The translations under genes were made by a program, and so were the position numbers. From the NCBI RefSeq assembly GCF_029395355.1, contig NZ_CP113913.1:744001-808000 (forward strand): a stretch of DNA of 64,000 nucleotides, read 5' to 3'. Positions 46,601-55,547 of the stretch are shown in pieces. Each line of letters begins with the position of its first letter. Position 1 is the stretch's first letter. The DNA is from Bifidobacterium sp. ESL0800 (GTDB lineage: Bacteria > Actinomycetota > Actinomycetes > Actinomycetales > Bifidobacteriaceae). Below the pieces are notes generated by a model. That model worked only from the letters and a program-made list of their open reading frames with translations. It was not told the DNA's origin and searched no databases.

Positions 46601-47320
46601 TCACAACTCCTTACGCTCGTAGATGTGCATCGACAACCGGCAGGACAGAATGTACATTACCACGGCCACGATCAGGCCGATGATGGCCACCCACGGGATC
46701 GGTCCAAGTTTGGCGCCGGTGACGAAGGTTATCACCTGGCTCAACACCGCATCCGGCACGGTGAGTGCGACGACCGCCATCAGCGCTCCGATGACGAACA
46801 GCAGGATGAGCGCATAGCCCATCGCCTTCGTCGCGGGGAAGCGATAGCCGATCGGCAGGTACAGACTGGCAAGGATGGGGGCCACAATCAGCACCAGCAG
46901 CGTCAGGCCAACGGCGACATTCATCCTTTGCGGCGTATACATGATCAATCCGCAGACAGCCTGCAGCACAACGGCGATGGCAACGGCAATCAGCGTTAGA
47001 ACGTATCGTCCGACCACCTGATTGGCCCGCGTGGCAGGCAAAAGCCCATTGAGTTTCCCGCTTCCCGTCTGGTCCTCATAGCTGAAGACTATCATGCCGG
47101 TCATGGCCGATACAAAGACGAGCATCCCGGTGACGGCCCCGCTCATGGGATCCATCACCTCTTCGTTGCCCATTATTCTGGCTATGATCGCGAATATCAG
47201 CGGCAAAGACACCAACAGCCACACGCTGCCGCCAACGCCGTTGACGCTTTTCCTGTTGCCCCACGCCAGGACCTTGTATATGTCGATGCGGAAGGCTTTG
47301 CCGATTTGTTTGGAATCCAT
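46601..47320 (-). CDS. ABC-2 type exporter permease, first of two
   Basis: A 239-residue membrane protein with six helices, beginning MDSKQIGKAFRIDIYKVLAW. Characteristic segments are SAMTGMIVFSYEDQTGSGKLNGLLPATR, a cytoplasmic loop conserved in this permease type, and IPWVAIIGLIVAVVMYILSCRLS at the end. It is paralogous to the next gene, from which it is separated by two bases. The ATG at 47320 is preceded by GAGGAG at 11 bases; a GTG at 47332 that overlaps the ATPase stop is an alternative. Confidence 0.88.
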   Translation of the reverse strand: MDSKQIGKAFRIDIYKVLAWGNRKSVNGVGGSVWLLVSLPLIFAIIARIMGNEEVMDPMSGAVTGMLVFVSAMTGMIVFSYEDQTGSGKLNGLLPATRANQVVGRYVLTLIAVAIAVVLQAVCGLIMYTPQRMNVAVGLTLLVLIVAPILASLYLPIGYRFPATKAMGYALILLFVIGALMAVVALTVPDAVLSQVITFVTGAKLGPIPWVAIIGLIVAVVMYILSCRLSMHIYERKEL

Positions 47321-47328
47321 GATTTCGT

Positions 47329-48288
47329 TCACTCCTCGTTCATGCTCGCTGACGTTGGTGCCTTGGCCGTATTGGTCAGGCGGATGATGTCGTCGATGGA
47401 CACCGGTTCGCTGATGAATGCAGAGGTTTGACCGACGATGCTGTCGGCGACCTGACGATGGACCAGTGCCTCGAAACCGGTGCCGAAGCAACGCAGTCCT
47501 ACGGCATTCGGCTCGATGTCTGCAATCTGGTCGAGACCGCCTTTGACGATGCGGAAGGAATCCTCGAACTCGTCCTTCGGACCGGTGTAATAGAGCTGCC
47601 CCTGCGTGATGTAGGTGATGAAGTCGGCGGCTCGTTCGAGGTCGGAGGTGATGTGGGTGCTGAACAGCACACTGTGTTGCCCGTCCTCCACATACCCTTG
47701 CAGGATGTCCATCAGCTCGTCCCGTGCCAGTACGTCGAGACCGCTGGTCGGCTCGTCCAGAATCAGCAGTTTCGCGTCGTGACTGAGAGCGGCCGCGATC
47801 ATCAGCTTCATCTGCATGCCGCGCGAGAGATCCTTGACGATCTTCTCCATTCCGAGTCCGAAGCGATCGGCATAATAGTCGAACCTTGTCTGATCCCAGT
47901 TGTCATACATTATCGCCATGACCCGTCCGGCCATCTTCACACTCCAGTAGGCTGAGAAATAGCTGGAATCGAACACCACACCAAGCCGCTCTTTGACCTT
48001 GACCTCGTCGGCGATGCTGTCGCGCCCCAACACGCTGATCGAACCGGAGTCGCGATGGACCATGTTGAGGATGAGCTTGATGAGCGTCGATTTGCCGGCG
48101 CCGTTCGGTCCGATCAACCCCATGATGTAGCCCATGGGCAGATCGAAGGTCACCGGGCCGAGGGTGAAGTTGGAGCCGTAACGTTTCGTCACGTCAGTGA
48201 CGCTCAGTGCCATTGACTCGGCACTGCTGACAGCGGAGACACTGCGTGTATCCGGTTTGGCCGTCATAGGTGATGACTGTGTCATCAT
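47329..48288 (-). CDS. ABC transporter ATP-binding protein
   Basis: A 319-residue ATPase for the ABC-2 exporter encoded by the next two genes. Walker A is GPNGAGKST (about 62-70), the signature is the variant LSRGMQMK, Walker B with the catalytic Glu is LLILDEPTSGLD, and the switch histidine is in STHIT. A C-terminal part of about 90 residues beyond the ATPase core may be regulatory. AGGAATACG precedes the ATG at 48288. It is second in the gntR-ATPase-permease-permease operon. Confidence 0.94.
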   Translation of the reverse strand: MMTQSSPMTAKPDTRSVSAVSSAESMALSVTDVTKRYGSNFTLGPVTFDLPMGYIMGLIGPNGAGKSTLIKLILNMVHRDSGSISVLGRDSIADEVKVKERLGVVFDSSYFSAYWSVKMAGRVMAIMYDNWDQTRFDYYADRFGLGMEKIVKDLSRGMQMKLMIAAALSHDAKLLILDEPTSGLDVLARDELMDILQGYVEDGQHSVLFSTHITSDLERAADFITYITQGQLYYTGPKDEFEDSFRIVKGGLDQIADIEPNAVGLRCFGTGFEALVHRQVADSIVGQTSAFISEPVSIDDIIRLTNTAKAPTSASMNEE

Positions 48289-48432
48289 CGTATTCCTTTC
48301 CTGTTCACCGATGAACCGATAAGAATCGTATAAGAAGTGGCGCAAATCCTTGTCAACAGATGAACGAAAAGCAACCAACGAGCACTGCCCGAGGCTCCTG
48401 AATATCGTACGTTCACCGGTTTGACAGAAGAT

Positions 48433-48810
48433 TCACTTGGCTTTCTTATACTCAGTCTCGAGCATATCCATCAGGTCAATGAGCGGGATATCAGCCGCTT
48501 TGGCGGCCGCTCCCACCTGACGCAAGGCGTTGCGCACCTGGCCGATGAGCTTCTTCTTCATCCGTTCATCACCCTTGTCGGCGACAAACGAACCCTTGCC
48601 CTGCACGTTGACCACGATGCCCTCATCCGCCAGCTCGTTATAGGCGCGGGTGACGGTGAGCACGGAGATTCGCAGTTCACGGGCCAGCTTGCGCAGGCTC
48701 GGCAGCGCATCTCCGCCTTTGAGCTCACCGTTCAGCACGGCCTCGCGTATCTGACGTTTGATTTGCTCGTAGATCGGTTCTCCGGACACGGATGAGATGA
48801 TCAGTTTCAT
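48433..48810 (-). CDS. GntR family (YtrA subfamily) transcriptional regulator
   Basis: A 125-residue repressor: an N-terminal winged helix of GntR type (PIYEQIKRQIREAVLNGELKGG, then LPSLRKLARELRISVLTVTRAYNELADEGI) and only a short C-terminal dimer helix, as in YtrA. Proteins of this kind sit first in operons of ABC-2 exporters and repress them. AAAGGGGC precedes the ATG. The promoter and inverted TATAACAGT sites directly upstream fit self-repression. Confidence 0.95.
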   Translation of the reverse strand: MKLIISSVSGEPIYEQIKRQIREAVLNGELKGGDALPSLRKLARELRISVLTVTRAYNELADEGIVVNVQGKGSFVADKGDERMKKKLIGQVRNALRQVGAAAKAADIPLIDLMDMLETEYKKAK

Positions 48811-48863
48811 CTATGCCCCTTTCTGTTTGCGTTTATCAAACAGCATGCATATCTTTTAATAAG

Positions 48864-48930
48864 ACTGTTATACTGTTCAGCTATACTATATAACAGTTAT
48901 GCTAACTGTGCAAGTCGTAACTATAACAGT
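48864..48930 (-). promoter_or_regulatory. Promoter and operator sites of the gntR-ABC operon
   Basis: On the minus strand TTGCAC (48908-48913) and TATAGT (48885-48890) are separated by exactly 17 bases, a good sigma-70-type promoter. The 9-mer TATAACAGT occurs at 48889-48897 and 48922-48930, and in inverted orientation (ACTGTTATA) at 48864-48872. The sites bracket the -10 and lie above the -35, as expected for GntR repression. Confidence 0.8.
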
Positions 48931-49583
48931 TGCCGAGGGGCGTCATCGAAGTCATTGATGACGCCATCGGCAATCCTGGCGATCTCATCTCTGTCAATGG
49001 CTGAATACGAGTCCTCCATGGCCCAGACGCCCATGCCAGCTTTCTTCGCCGTACGCACTGCCGTGAGCAGATCCTCGAAAACGGTGCAATGTTCCGGCCG
49101 CACGCCAAGACGCGACGCGGCCAGCAGATAGACCTCCGGGCTGCTCTTGCTGGCGGCTTTCGTATCCTCAACGCTGACGACCGTCTCAAAATACGAATCG
49201 ATGCCGACGTGGCGCATCGCAATCTCACGGACCTTGGGCGACAGCGACGTCGCCACCGCAAGCCTGGCTCCGCTGGCTTTGAGATCATCCAGATACTCGA
49301 CGGCATGAGGCTTGGCCTGCACCGTCGTGCCGTATGCCTCGAGCACCATCTCGTCCCAATGTCGCGACAGCTCATTCGGAGTGTCGTCAAGCCCGTAGCG
49401 CTCGATGGTGTAGCGCGCCACCTCGTCCGGTTTCATCGCGCAGACGTCGCTCATATAATCATCGGTTAGCGTCAACCCGCGTTCTGCGAAGAAATCGACA
49501 TCGACCTGATGCCACACGTCCATGGAGTCGAGCAGGGTGCCGTCCAAATCAAAGATGGCCGCTTTGCCTTCGTTGGTTCTCAT
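48921..49583 (-). CDS. HAD family sugar-phosphatase-like hydrolase
   Basis: A 220-residue phosphatase of the beta-phosphoglucomutase-like HAD subgroup. Motif I FDLDGTLLDSMD (nucleophile Asp at about 11), motif II VATSLS, motif III Lys in the SKSSPEVYLLAA segment, and motif IV VFEDLLTAVRTAKKAGM are in order, with a four-helix cap between I and II. The substrate is unknown. Its ATG overlaps the recN stop (ATGA), so the two are translationally coupled. The operator site of the gntR operon overlaps its last codons. Confidence 0.9.
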   Translation of the reverse strand: MRTNEGKAAIFDLDGTLLDSMDVWHQVDVDFFAERGLTLTDDYMSDVCAMKPDEVARYTIERYGLDDTPNELSRHWDEMVLEAYGTTVQAKPHAVEYLDDLKASGARLAVATSLSPKVREIAMRHVGIDSYFETVVSVEDTKAASKSSPEVYLLAASRLGVRPEHCTVFEDLLTAVRTAKKAGMGVWAMEDSYSAIDRDEIARIADGVINDFDDAPRQLL

Positions 49584-51409
49584 ATTCTGCTTTCGTCCAG
49601 GAGCTCTTTGGCGTGGTCTAGAGACGTGGCGGATTCGCTGCCGGAGAGCATTCTCGCGATTTCGTGGATGCGGGCGTCGCCGGTGACCTCGTTGACGGTC
49701 GTCTCTACAGTTGCCTTCGAACCGGCATTTCTGGCTTTGACTCCGGACTTGCCCTTGCTCACTACGAATTGGGCATCGGCCCATGAGGCGACCTGCGCCA
49801 AATGCGTGACGACGATGACCTGTGAGGTCTTGGAGAGCTTGGCCAAGCGTTTGCCCAATTCGACCGCTGCTTTGCCTCCTACTCCGGCGTCGACCTCGTC
49901 AAAGATGAAAGTCATGTCGGATTGGTCAGCGCCACGTTTTTCGGCTACGGACAGTTCCAACGCGAGCATGAGTCGGCTCAGTTCGCCTCCGGACGCACTT
50001 TTCCCCATCGGCAGTTGCGGCGAGCCCGGGAACGGCGTGAACAGAAATTCGATGTCATCGATGCCGTTCACTTCCAATGGCCAAGTCGAGACACAGGAAG
50101 AAGCATCGTCTTTTGCGTTTTTCTTCGACGCAGAGTTGCCTTTTCCCGCTGAATCACGCCGCGTCACTCGTATCTCGAGCCCGGAACCGGCCATGGCCAA
50201 AGCGGAAAGCTCTTTGGTGACGGTATTGGCCAAAGCCGCTGCCGCGAGCTTTCTCTTTTTGCTCAAGGCCTCGGCTGCTTTCATAGCCTTTTCGAAGGCC
50301 TGTTGGCGCTCTGCCTTGAGCTCATCGACCTTTTCAGGAGAGGCGTCCAGATCTTCCACTTCGAACGCAGCCTTGTCTCGCCAAGCGATGACATCCTCGA
50401 GCGTCGGCCCCCAGCGACGGGTCAGCTCGTCGAGCTCGTGAATACGTGAATTGATGAAGTCCAATCCTTCCGCGTCCTCGTCACTGTCCACTTCGTTGGA
50501 AAGTGAAAACACGATATCGGAAAGATCGTTGTTCAGTGACTCCAGGCGGTCGGCAGCCTCACCAAACGACCCGCCGACATGGATGGTGCGCAATGCCTGG
50601 ATGGCATGGGTGATGGCATCGGAAGCGCCCTGTGCGTCGCTGTCCGAATCCACTTGTGAAGCGTCCAACGCGGAAAGCGCCGACCCCACACCTTGGGCGA
50701 TCTCCGCTGCATTCTCGACTCGCGAGCGCTTTTCCTTGAGTTCCTCGTCCTCACCAGGCTTGGGATCGACTTTGTTGATCTGCTCGATGGATTCTCGCAG
50801 ATAATCTGCCCGCGCACGGGCTGACGCCTCCTGATCGGTGACATAGTGCAGACGTCGGTCAATAGCCTGCAATTGTTCCCATGCTTGCCGATAGGCATCG
50901 AGCTCCGCTTTGTCGTCGGCGGCCATATCAAGAAATTCCCGTTGCCGCGCCGGCGACGCCAGACGCATCTGATCGGCCTGTCCGTGAATGGTGACCAGTT
51001 GCGAGGCGATGTTGCCAAGCACGTTTCTGGGAACACTGTGCCCGCACAATACGGCTCTGGAACGCCCGGAAGCAGGAACCGTACGCGAAAGGAAAAGCTC
51101 TTGCCGGCCGATTTCGTCGGGATCCGGATCCGTCTTCTCACTGTCTGTATCCAGCACTCCGGCGTCCTGCGCAAGACGTGTTGCTTCGCCGTTCTCGTCG
51201 ACATCGAAAATTCCTTGGGCCCAAGCCGAATCCGCACCGGCGGATACGCGTGCCACGCTGGCCGTCGCCCCAGAGATGAGGCGAATCGCGCTCAACAGCA
51301 TGGATTTGCCCGCACCGGTTTCGCCGGTAATGGCAGTCATGCCCTTGCTCGGAGTTAGCAAGGCAGAACGAATGGGCCCGAGATTGCTCACTTCCAGTTC
51401 TTCAAGCAT
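49580..51409 (-). CDS. recN: DNA repair protein RecN
   Basis: A 609-residue SMC-like ATPase of double-strand break repair. Walker A is GETGAGKSML (about 29-38), coiled-coil arms run from about 150 to 370, and the C-terminal ATPase half has the signature ASGGELSRLMLALEL and Walker B TFIFDEVDAGVGG. AAAGGTAAAAAGCG precedes the ATG. It lies six bases after nadK. The nadK-recN order next to tlyA is standard for Actinobacteria. Confidence 0.97.
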   Translation of the reverse strand: MLEELEVSNLGPIRSALLTPSKGMTAITGETGAGKSMLLSAIRLISGATASVARVSAGADSAWAQGIFDVDENGEATRLAQDAGVLDTDSEKTDPDPDEIGRQELFLSRTVPASGRSRAVLCGHSVPRNVLGNIASQLVTIHGQADQMRLASPARQREFLDMAADDKAELDAYRQAWEQLQAIDRRLHYVTDQEASARARADYLRESIEQINKVDPKPGEDEELKEKRSRVENAAEIAQGVGSALSALDASQVDSDSDAQGASDAITHAIQALRTIHVGGSFGEAADRLESLNNDLSDIVFSLSNEVDSDEDAEGLDFINSRIHELDELTRRWGPTLEDVIAWRDKAAFEVEDLDASPEKVDELKAERQQAFEKAMKAAEALSKKRKLAAAALANTVTKELSALAMAGSGLEIRVTRRDSAGKGNSASKKNAKDDASSCVSTWPLEVNGIDDIEFLFTPFPGSPQLPMGKSASGGELSRLMLALELSVAEKRGADQSDMTFIFDEVDAGVGGKAAVELGKRLAKLSKTSQVIVVTHLAQVASWADAQFVVSKGKSGVKARNAGSKATVETTVNEVTGDARIHEIARMLSGSESATSLDHAKELLDESRI

Positions 51410-51415
51410 CGCTTT

Positions 51416-52561
51416 TTACCTTTCAGACACATCATTTTTCCCGGGCAGGCCTCGACCGCCGCCATCGGCGGTCACATCCCGTTTATTTCCCTCAGCGGTT
51501 TCATCGGTTTCTTCGTCGCCACGTTCGGAATGCAAAAAGCCGGTAGAAAGAGCCCCGATCTCATCATCCGTTTGTCCCGTCCGGACTCCGTTCCACTCCC
51601 CTTGTTGCCCAGCCGCCAAAGGATGACCTACCTTCGCCCTGTTTTCGCTGGCGATGATGCCCTCCCGCTTGCGCTCCTCGAGCCGCGAACGCTGGCGAAG
51701 GCTTACGCTGGGAAGATTGAACTTGGTGACGAGACGATTGGTGAACGGCACGCCTGAAAGGCTGGCGAGTCTGACGGTAAGCGCAGAAAGATGCACTGTG
51801 GTCCGTGTCCCGTATCCGAGTCTCATTTTCCTTCGTCCGTCGCAGCAGATCCAGCCCTCGGTCAGGGAATCATCGATCAGATCGACGCTGAAACGCGAAT
51901 GCTCCCCGATCACCATAGGGCGTGTGAACAGCGCGTGCGCGGCCAACGGTATCAGCTGCAAGGCTTTGACGTCCGGCCAGATTATCGGCCCGCCCGCAGA
52001 GAACGCATAGGCCGTCGAACCGGTCGGCGTCGAGATGATCACGCCATCGCAGCTGAACGAGCTGGCTTCCACCCCGTCGACACCGACGGAGAGCTCGATC
52101 ATATGGTCACGATCGGCCTGTTGGATGGTGATGTCATTCAACGCCCAGTCGTTCAGGGTTTTCCTGCCATCCGGAGAAACCACGGAAACGCTCGCCAGAT
52201 TGCGTTCATCAATCGAATAGTCCCGGTCGGCCACCCGGGCGATCGCCTCGCTCAATTGGAAGCTCTCGAATTCCGCAAGGAACCCGACGTGCCCCAGATT
52301 GATACCAAGAATAGGAACTTCAGTATTGTGGACCAGCTCTGCAGCCCCCAGAATCGTGCCATCCCCGCCGAGCACGACGACGATCTCCGTATCGCTGCCA
52401 ACGATGGGAGACGACTCACCGAATTTCGGCGGATCGAGGCTGTCGACGATACGAACACAGAATCCGGCACGTTCCAGCTGATCAACCGCCTCACGCACGA
52501 CAAGACTGGTCTCGCGAAGACGGGCATGTGTGACCACGACTGCATGTCGTTTACCGACCAT
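51416..52561 (-). CDS. nadK: NAD kinase with long C-terminal extension
   Basis: A 381-residue enzyme making NADP. Core motifs are VLGGDGTILGAAE (about 66-78), GINLGHVGFLAE and STPTGSTAYAFSAGGPI. The catalytic core ends by about 290; the remaining 90 residues are charged (Arg, Glu, Gly, Asp) and probably disordered, longer than in typical actinobacterial NadK. AGAGGCAGG precedes the ATG at 52561. It is upstream of recN in the same operon. The meaning of the tail is unknown. Confidence 0.95.
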   Translation of the reverse strand: MVGKRHAVVVTHARLRETSLVVREAVDQLERAGFCVRIVDSLDPPKFGESSPIVGSDTEIVVVLGGDGTILGAAELVHNTEVPILGINLGHVGFLAEFESFQLSEAIARVADRDYSIDERNLASVSVVSPDGRKTLNDWALNDITIQQADRDHMIELSVGVDGVEASSFSCDGVIISTPTGSTAYAFSAGGPIIWPDVKALQLIPLAAHALFTRPMVIGEHSRFSVDLIDDSLTEGWICCDGRRKMRLGYGTRTTVHLSALTVRLASLSGVPFTNRLVTKFNLPSVSLRQRSRLEERKREGIIASENRAKVGHPLAAGQQGEWNGVRTGQTDDEIGALSTGFLHSERGDEETDETAEGNKRDVTADGGGRGLPGKNDVSER

Positions 52562-52884
52562 CGTCCTGCCTCTTTCACACTTGAGAGTCCGGAAACGAAA
52601 TCTGTTTCCACTCACATCCTAACCGAACCGTATCTACAAAAGAGCTTACTCCAAGGCAAACCGACAAGAAGCGACTTCGCCTAACATCATGCCCGGAAAC
52701 GTCGATCTGGCATGGTTATTCGACAGAAAAATCAGCATTCCAAACAGAAATCATCAATTTGTAATATCAAGAAATCTTGAATGTTGCTTGATTTCCTGTT
52801 ATTGGTTTTATTTTTTCCTAAAGTTCCGGTAATACGGAGAAATAGTATCCAAACAGTATTCGAGAAGAGCCGAAAGGGACAACC
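52562..52884. other. AT-rich intergenic region between nadK and the bactofilin-like gene
   Basis: About 320 bases, markedly AT-rich from 52735 to 52860. No gene is supported: the open frame on the minus strand overlaps the start of the plus-strand gene and has no ribosome site. It contains the promoters of the two divergent genes. Confidence 0.5.
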
Positions 52885-53574
52885 ATGAACCTCAATACCT
52901 TCGGCGGAACCATTCAGGACGGCGACTACGATGTCCTCATCACCCACGGCAACACCATAATGCGCGAAAACGTGACGTTCGATACGCTTGTTGTGAGAGG
53001 GATTCTGCACACATCACTGTGCCGAGGGCGCAGAATCATGATGGATGGCGGCATATTGAGCTGTTCAGGCAAGATCGTTTCGGACCGCCTTTCAGGACAC
53101 GGCAGTATACGCGCCAAACAGCATATCTCTTCACGCCGCATTGGTTTTATCGGCGAGATAAGCACCGATGCGAACATCGTCGTCAAAGAAACCCTTCAAA
53201 TCGACGGTTCCATCGATGCCAGATCGTTTAAAGCCACGAACGCAAGGATAGCGGGGCATACAGCCATCAAGGATTTCGCCGAAACGAACAGGCTCGAGAT
53301 ACGACCGATACAGTCGACGATGTTCGAACGATTCGGAATGGGCAAGTATCTCGAACCCAACAGCATTCAACGTATTGTCGCCACTAGCGTGGCGCTAAGC
53401 AATACGGTCTGCCGGAATATCGATGCCGGATACGTGGCATTGTCGAGCCATTCTCAGGTTGAGAAAGTCATCTATGACAACGATCTAAGACTCGACAAGA
53501 CTTCCAGAGCAACTCTCATCGAACATCGGTGGAATGAAAATGACCATGACGAGCTTCAGCGCAAGGTGGCATAA
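52885..53574 (+). CDS. Bactofilin-like / polymer-forming cytoskeletal repeat protein
   Basis: A 229-residue protein that looks like a short right-handed beta-helix. Successive strands with a period of about 17-20 residues can be followed from residue 5 to 150: GGTIQDGDYDVLITHGNT, VTFDTLVVRGILHT, MMDGGILSCSGKIVSD, and IVVKETLQIDGSIDARSF. The GxIxGxI-type pattern resembles bactofilins (DUF583), which polymerise without nucleotide. The last 80 residues are helical and basic. CGAAAGGGAC precedes the ATG. Its end overlaps the converging tlyA gene by 19 bases. Assignment is by fold pattern only. Confidence 0.65.
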   Translation: MNLNTFGGTIQDGDYDVLITHGNTIMRENVTFDTLVVRGILHTSLCRGRRIMMDGGILSCSGKIVSDRLSGHGSIRAKQHISSRRIGFIGEISTDANIVVKETLQIDGSIDARSFKATNARIAGHTAIKDFAETNRLEIRPIQSTMFERFGMGKYLEPNSIQRIVATSVALSNTVCRNIDAGYVALSSHSQVEKVIYDNDLRLDKTSRATLIEHRWNENDHDELQRKVA

Positions 53575-54302
53575 AGCAGGTATTCCCGATTGCCGTGCGT
53601 CCCCTGTATCGGCGAGGGGCAGGTGGCCACCACATCGAGCCCGTTGGCTTTGGCGCAATCACAAACGGTTTTCAGAGCCGCACGACGCAGCTCCTCGTCT
53701 TCCACCACGCCATTCTTTCCAAGATGCCCTTTGCCCACCTCGAACTGCGGCTTGACCAGGAGCACGATATCGGCTTGTCTCGCAGCGATTTTGGCAATCA
53801 CCGGGATCACATAGGTCAGTGAGATGAAGGATACGTCGGAAACGATGAACGCCGGAGGGTACGGCAGATCTTCCGGCTCGACGTCCCTGATGTTGACACC
53901 GCTCATTTCGATGATGCGCGGATCGCGGGAAATACGCGGGACCAACTGGCCATGGCCTACGTCAAGTGCAATGACCGAGGAGGCGCCATGCCGAAGCAGG
54001 ACGTCACAGAACCCGCCTGTGGACGCGCCGATATCTAGGCAACGCAAGCCTGCTGGCGAAGGCAAGCCCAAATCGCCGAACCGTTCAAAAGCTCCAAGCA
54101 ATTTGTACGCCCCTCGAGAGGCGTAGTCGTCTCCGGTATCGACCGAAACCTGGGCTCCATTTTTTACCTGCACAGACGGTTTGTCGGCAAGCCGACCGTC
54201 GACTGTTACTTTTCCAGAACGGATGAGACGCTGGGCCTGGGTACGGCTATGAACCAGACCCTCAGAGGCCATATACGCGTCCAATCGCATGTTTGCCGTC
54301 AT
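53556..54302 (-). CDS. tlyA: TlyA family rRNA 2'-O-methyltransferase
   Basis: A 248-residue methyltransferase acting on ribosomal RNA; in mycobacteria TlyA modifies both subunits at the capreomycin site. An S4 RNA-binding domain (about 5-65, RLDAYMASEGLVHSRTQAQRLI) precedes an FtsJ-type domain with the SAM site CLDIGASTGGFCDVLL (about 89-104), DVGHGQL, and the catalytic Lys in LLVKPQFEVGKG. The ATG at 54302 overlaps the upstream stop. It belongs to the HAD-small gene-tlyA run. Confidence 0.95.
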   Translation of the reverse strand: MTANMRLDAYMASEGLVHSRTQAQRLIRSGKVTVDGRLADKPSVQVKNGAQVSVDTGDDYASRGAYKLLGAFERFGDLGLPSPAGLRCLDIGASTGGFCDVLLRHGASSVIALDVGHGQLVPRISRDPRIIEMSGVNIRDVEPEDLPYPPAFIVSDVSFISLTYVIPVIAKIAARQADIVLLVKPQFEVGKGHLGKNGVVEDEELRRAALKTVCDCAKANGLDVVATCPSPIQGTHGNREYLLYATLR

Positions 54303-54502
54303 CCTTGCTGTTGACTGTTCAATTTCGTGTTCAGCGTCGCCAATACGCCACGGAATGCCTCGATTTTCTGCTCGTCGTCCATCTGGGCCAAGCCGTCAAG
54401 CTCGTCGTAACGTTCACGCAAATCCTCAAAAGAGGTCTCGGACTGGAATTGTGCTTGCCCACCGTTGCCGAACGGCGAACCGTCTTCGTTTCGAACAGCC
54501 AT
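54299..54502 (-). CDS. Small conserved hypothetical protein before tlyA
   Basis: A 67-residue acidic protein of unknown role: a Gly/Asn-rich start followed by a predicted helix pair (SFEDLRERYDELDGLAQM and EQKIEAFRGVLATLNTKL). AGGAGC lies seven bases before the ATG, and the stop overlaps the tlyA start (ATGA), so it is a translated part of the operon. Small genes in this position are common in Actinobacteria. Confidence 0.8.
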   Translation of the reverse strand: MAVRNEDGSPFGNGGQAQFQSETSFEDLRERYDELDGLAQMDDEQKIEAFRGVLATLNTKLNSQQQG

Positions 54503-54510
54503 GAATGCTC

Positions 54511-55539
54511 CTACAACCTGAAATCAGGAAGCCGCAATGTTGCAGCATCAATGTTTTCGTCGTCGGCCAGATTCCAAAGCAGGCTGCACGTGGCGCGCAA
54601 CGCATTGATATCGTTGCAATCGCTGACTTGAACTTCATTGCCGTCAAGACTTACCGAAGCGGCTTCGCACTTCCATTCGTGCTTCGAGACCTCGACCGGT
54701 GCCGGCATGGCCTCATGCAACTCGCGCAAGTCACGGCAAATGAAGGTCGGGCGCAAATGGGGCTCGGCCAACATCAGCTGCACAGGATCGGCGACACCAG
54801 TCAGTACGACCAATGAATCATATCCGCCTCGGTTGCCGGCTTCGATATCCGTATCGAGTCGGTCACCGATGGCCAGGCATTGGTTTTTGGGCACCAATGT
54901 AGCACCGTCGTGCGAAGCCAGAAGCCTCGCCTCGTCATACATTGCTGATTCGGGTTTGCCGGCCGAAGCCACGGGCTCGACACCCGTGGCGGTGATGACG
55001 GCCCTGACCATCGACCCGGAACCGGGAGCGATCCCCAGTTCGCGTGGAATCGTCAGATCACGATTGGTGACGAAATATTTCGCACCACGTTCGACGGCGA
55101 AAGCCGCATTGGCCAGCTCGTTCCACGTAACCTCGGGATACCAACCCTGGATCACGGCGACCGGGTTGTCCTCGACACGATCGACGACGGTGAGGCCCTG
55201 CTTCTTCAATTCCTCACGCAAATGGCCGGCACCGACCATGAACACTTTGGCCCCAGCCGGCACGGCACGCGCCACCATTCTGGCAGCGACAACCGAAGAG
55301 GTGATGACCTGCCAAGGCTCAACCTTAAGACCGAAACCTCGAAGCTGCTGAGCCACGGTCTGCTGATAACGCGAGGAATTGTTGGTGGTGTACTCCACCG
55401 TCATGCCGGCCCGCTGCGCTTTGGTGATCGACTCGCTGGCGTAATCCACCGGGTTCTTGCCACGGTAGACCACGCCGTCAAGATCCAGCAATGCCAGCTT
55501 ATAGGCTTGTTCGATCGGTTGTTCGGTTGCTTTGAGCAC
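54511..55539 (-). CDS. HAD-IIA family hydrolase (NagD-like)
   Basis: A 342-residue phosphatase of the NagD/pyridoxal-phosphatase-like HAD-IIA group. Motif I LLDLDGVVYRGK (about 17-28), motif II YTTNNSSR, and motif III/IV GKPESAMYDEARLL and CLAIGDRLDTDIEAGNRGG are clear, with the C2B cap between. A C-terminal part of about 70 residues is not in the core. The start is GTG at 55539; GAGGAG lies 11 bases upstream. It begins eight bases after the Arg/Gly-rich TPR-like gene in the same operon. Confidence 0.9.
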   Translation of the reverse strand: MLKATEQPIEQAYKLALLDLDGVVYRGKNPVDYASESITKAQRAGMTVEYTTNNSSRYQQTVAQQLRGFGLKVEPWQVITSSVVAARMVARAVPAGAKVFMVGAGHLREELKKQGLTVVDRVEDNPVAVIQGWYPEVTWNELANAAFAVERGAKYFVTNRDLTIPRELGIAPGSGSMVRAVITATGVEPVASAGKPESAMYDEARLLASHDGATLVPKNQCLAIGDRLDTDIEAGNRGGYDSLVVLTGVADPVQLMLAEPHLRPTFICRDLRELHEAMPAPVEVSKHEWKCEAASVSLDGNEVQVSDCNDINALRATCSLLWNLADDENIDAATLRLPDFRL

Positions 55540-55547
55540 GCTCGGTG

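Noticed and set aside
52732-53010. Minus-strand 92-codon open frame overlapping the bactofilin-like start
   Set aside because: No ribosome site; its first third is antisense to the plus-strand gene.
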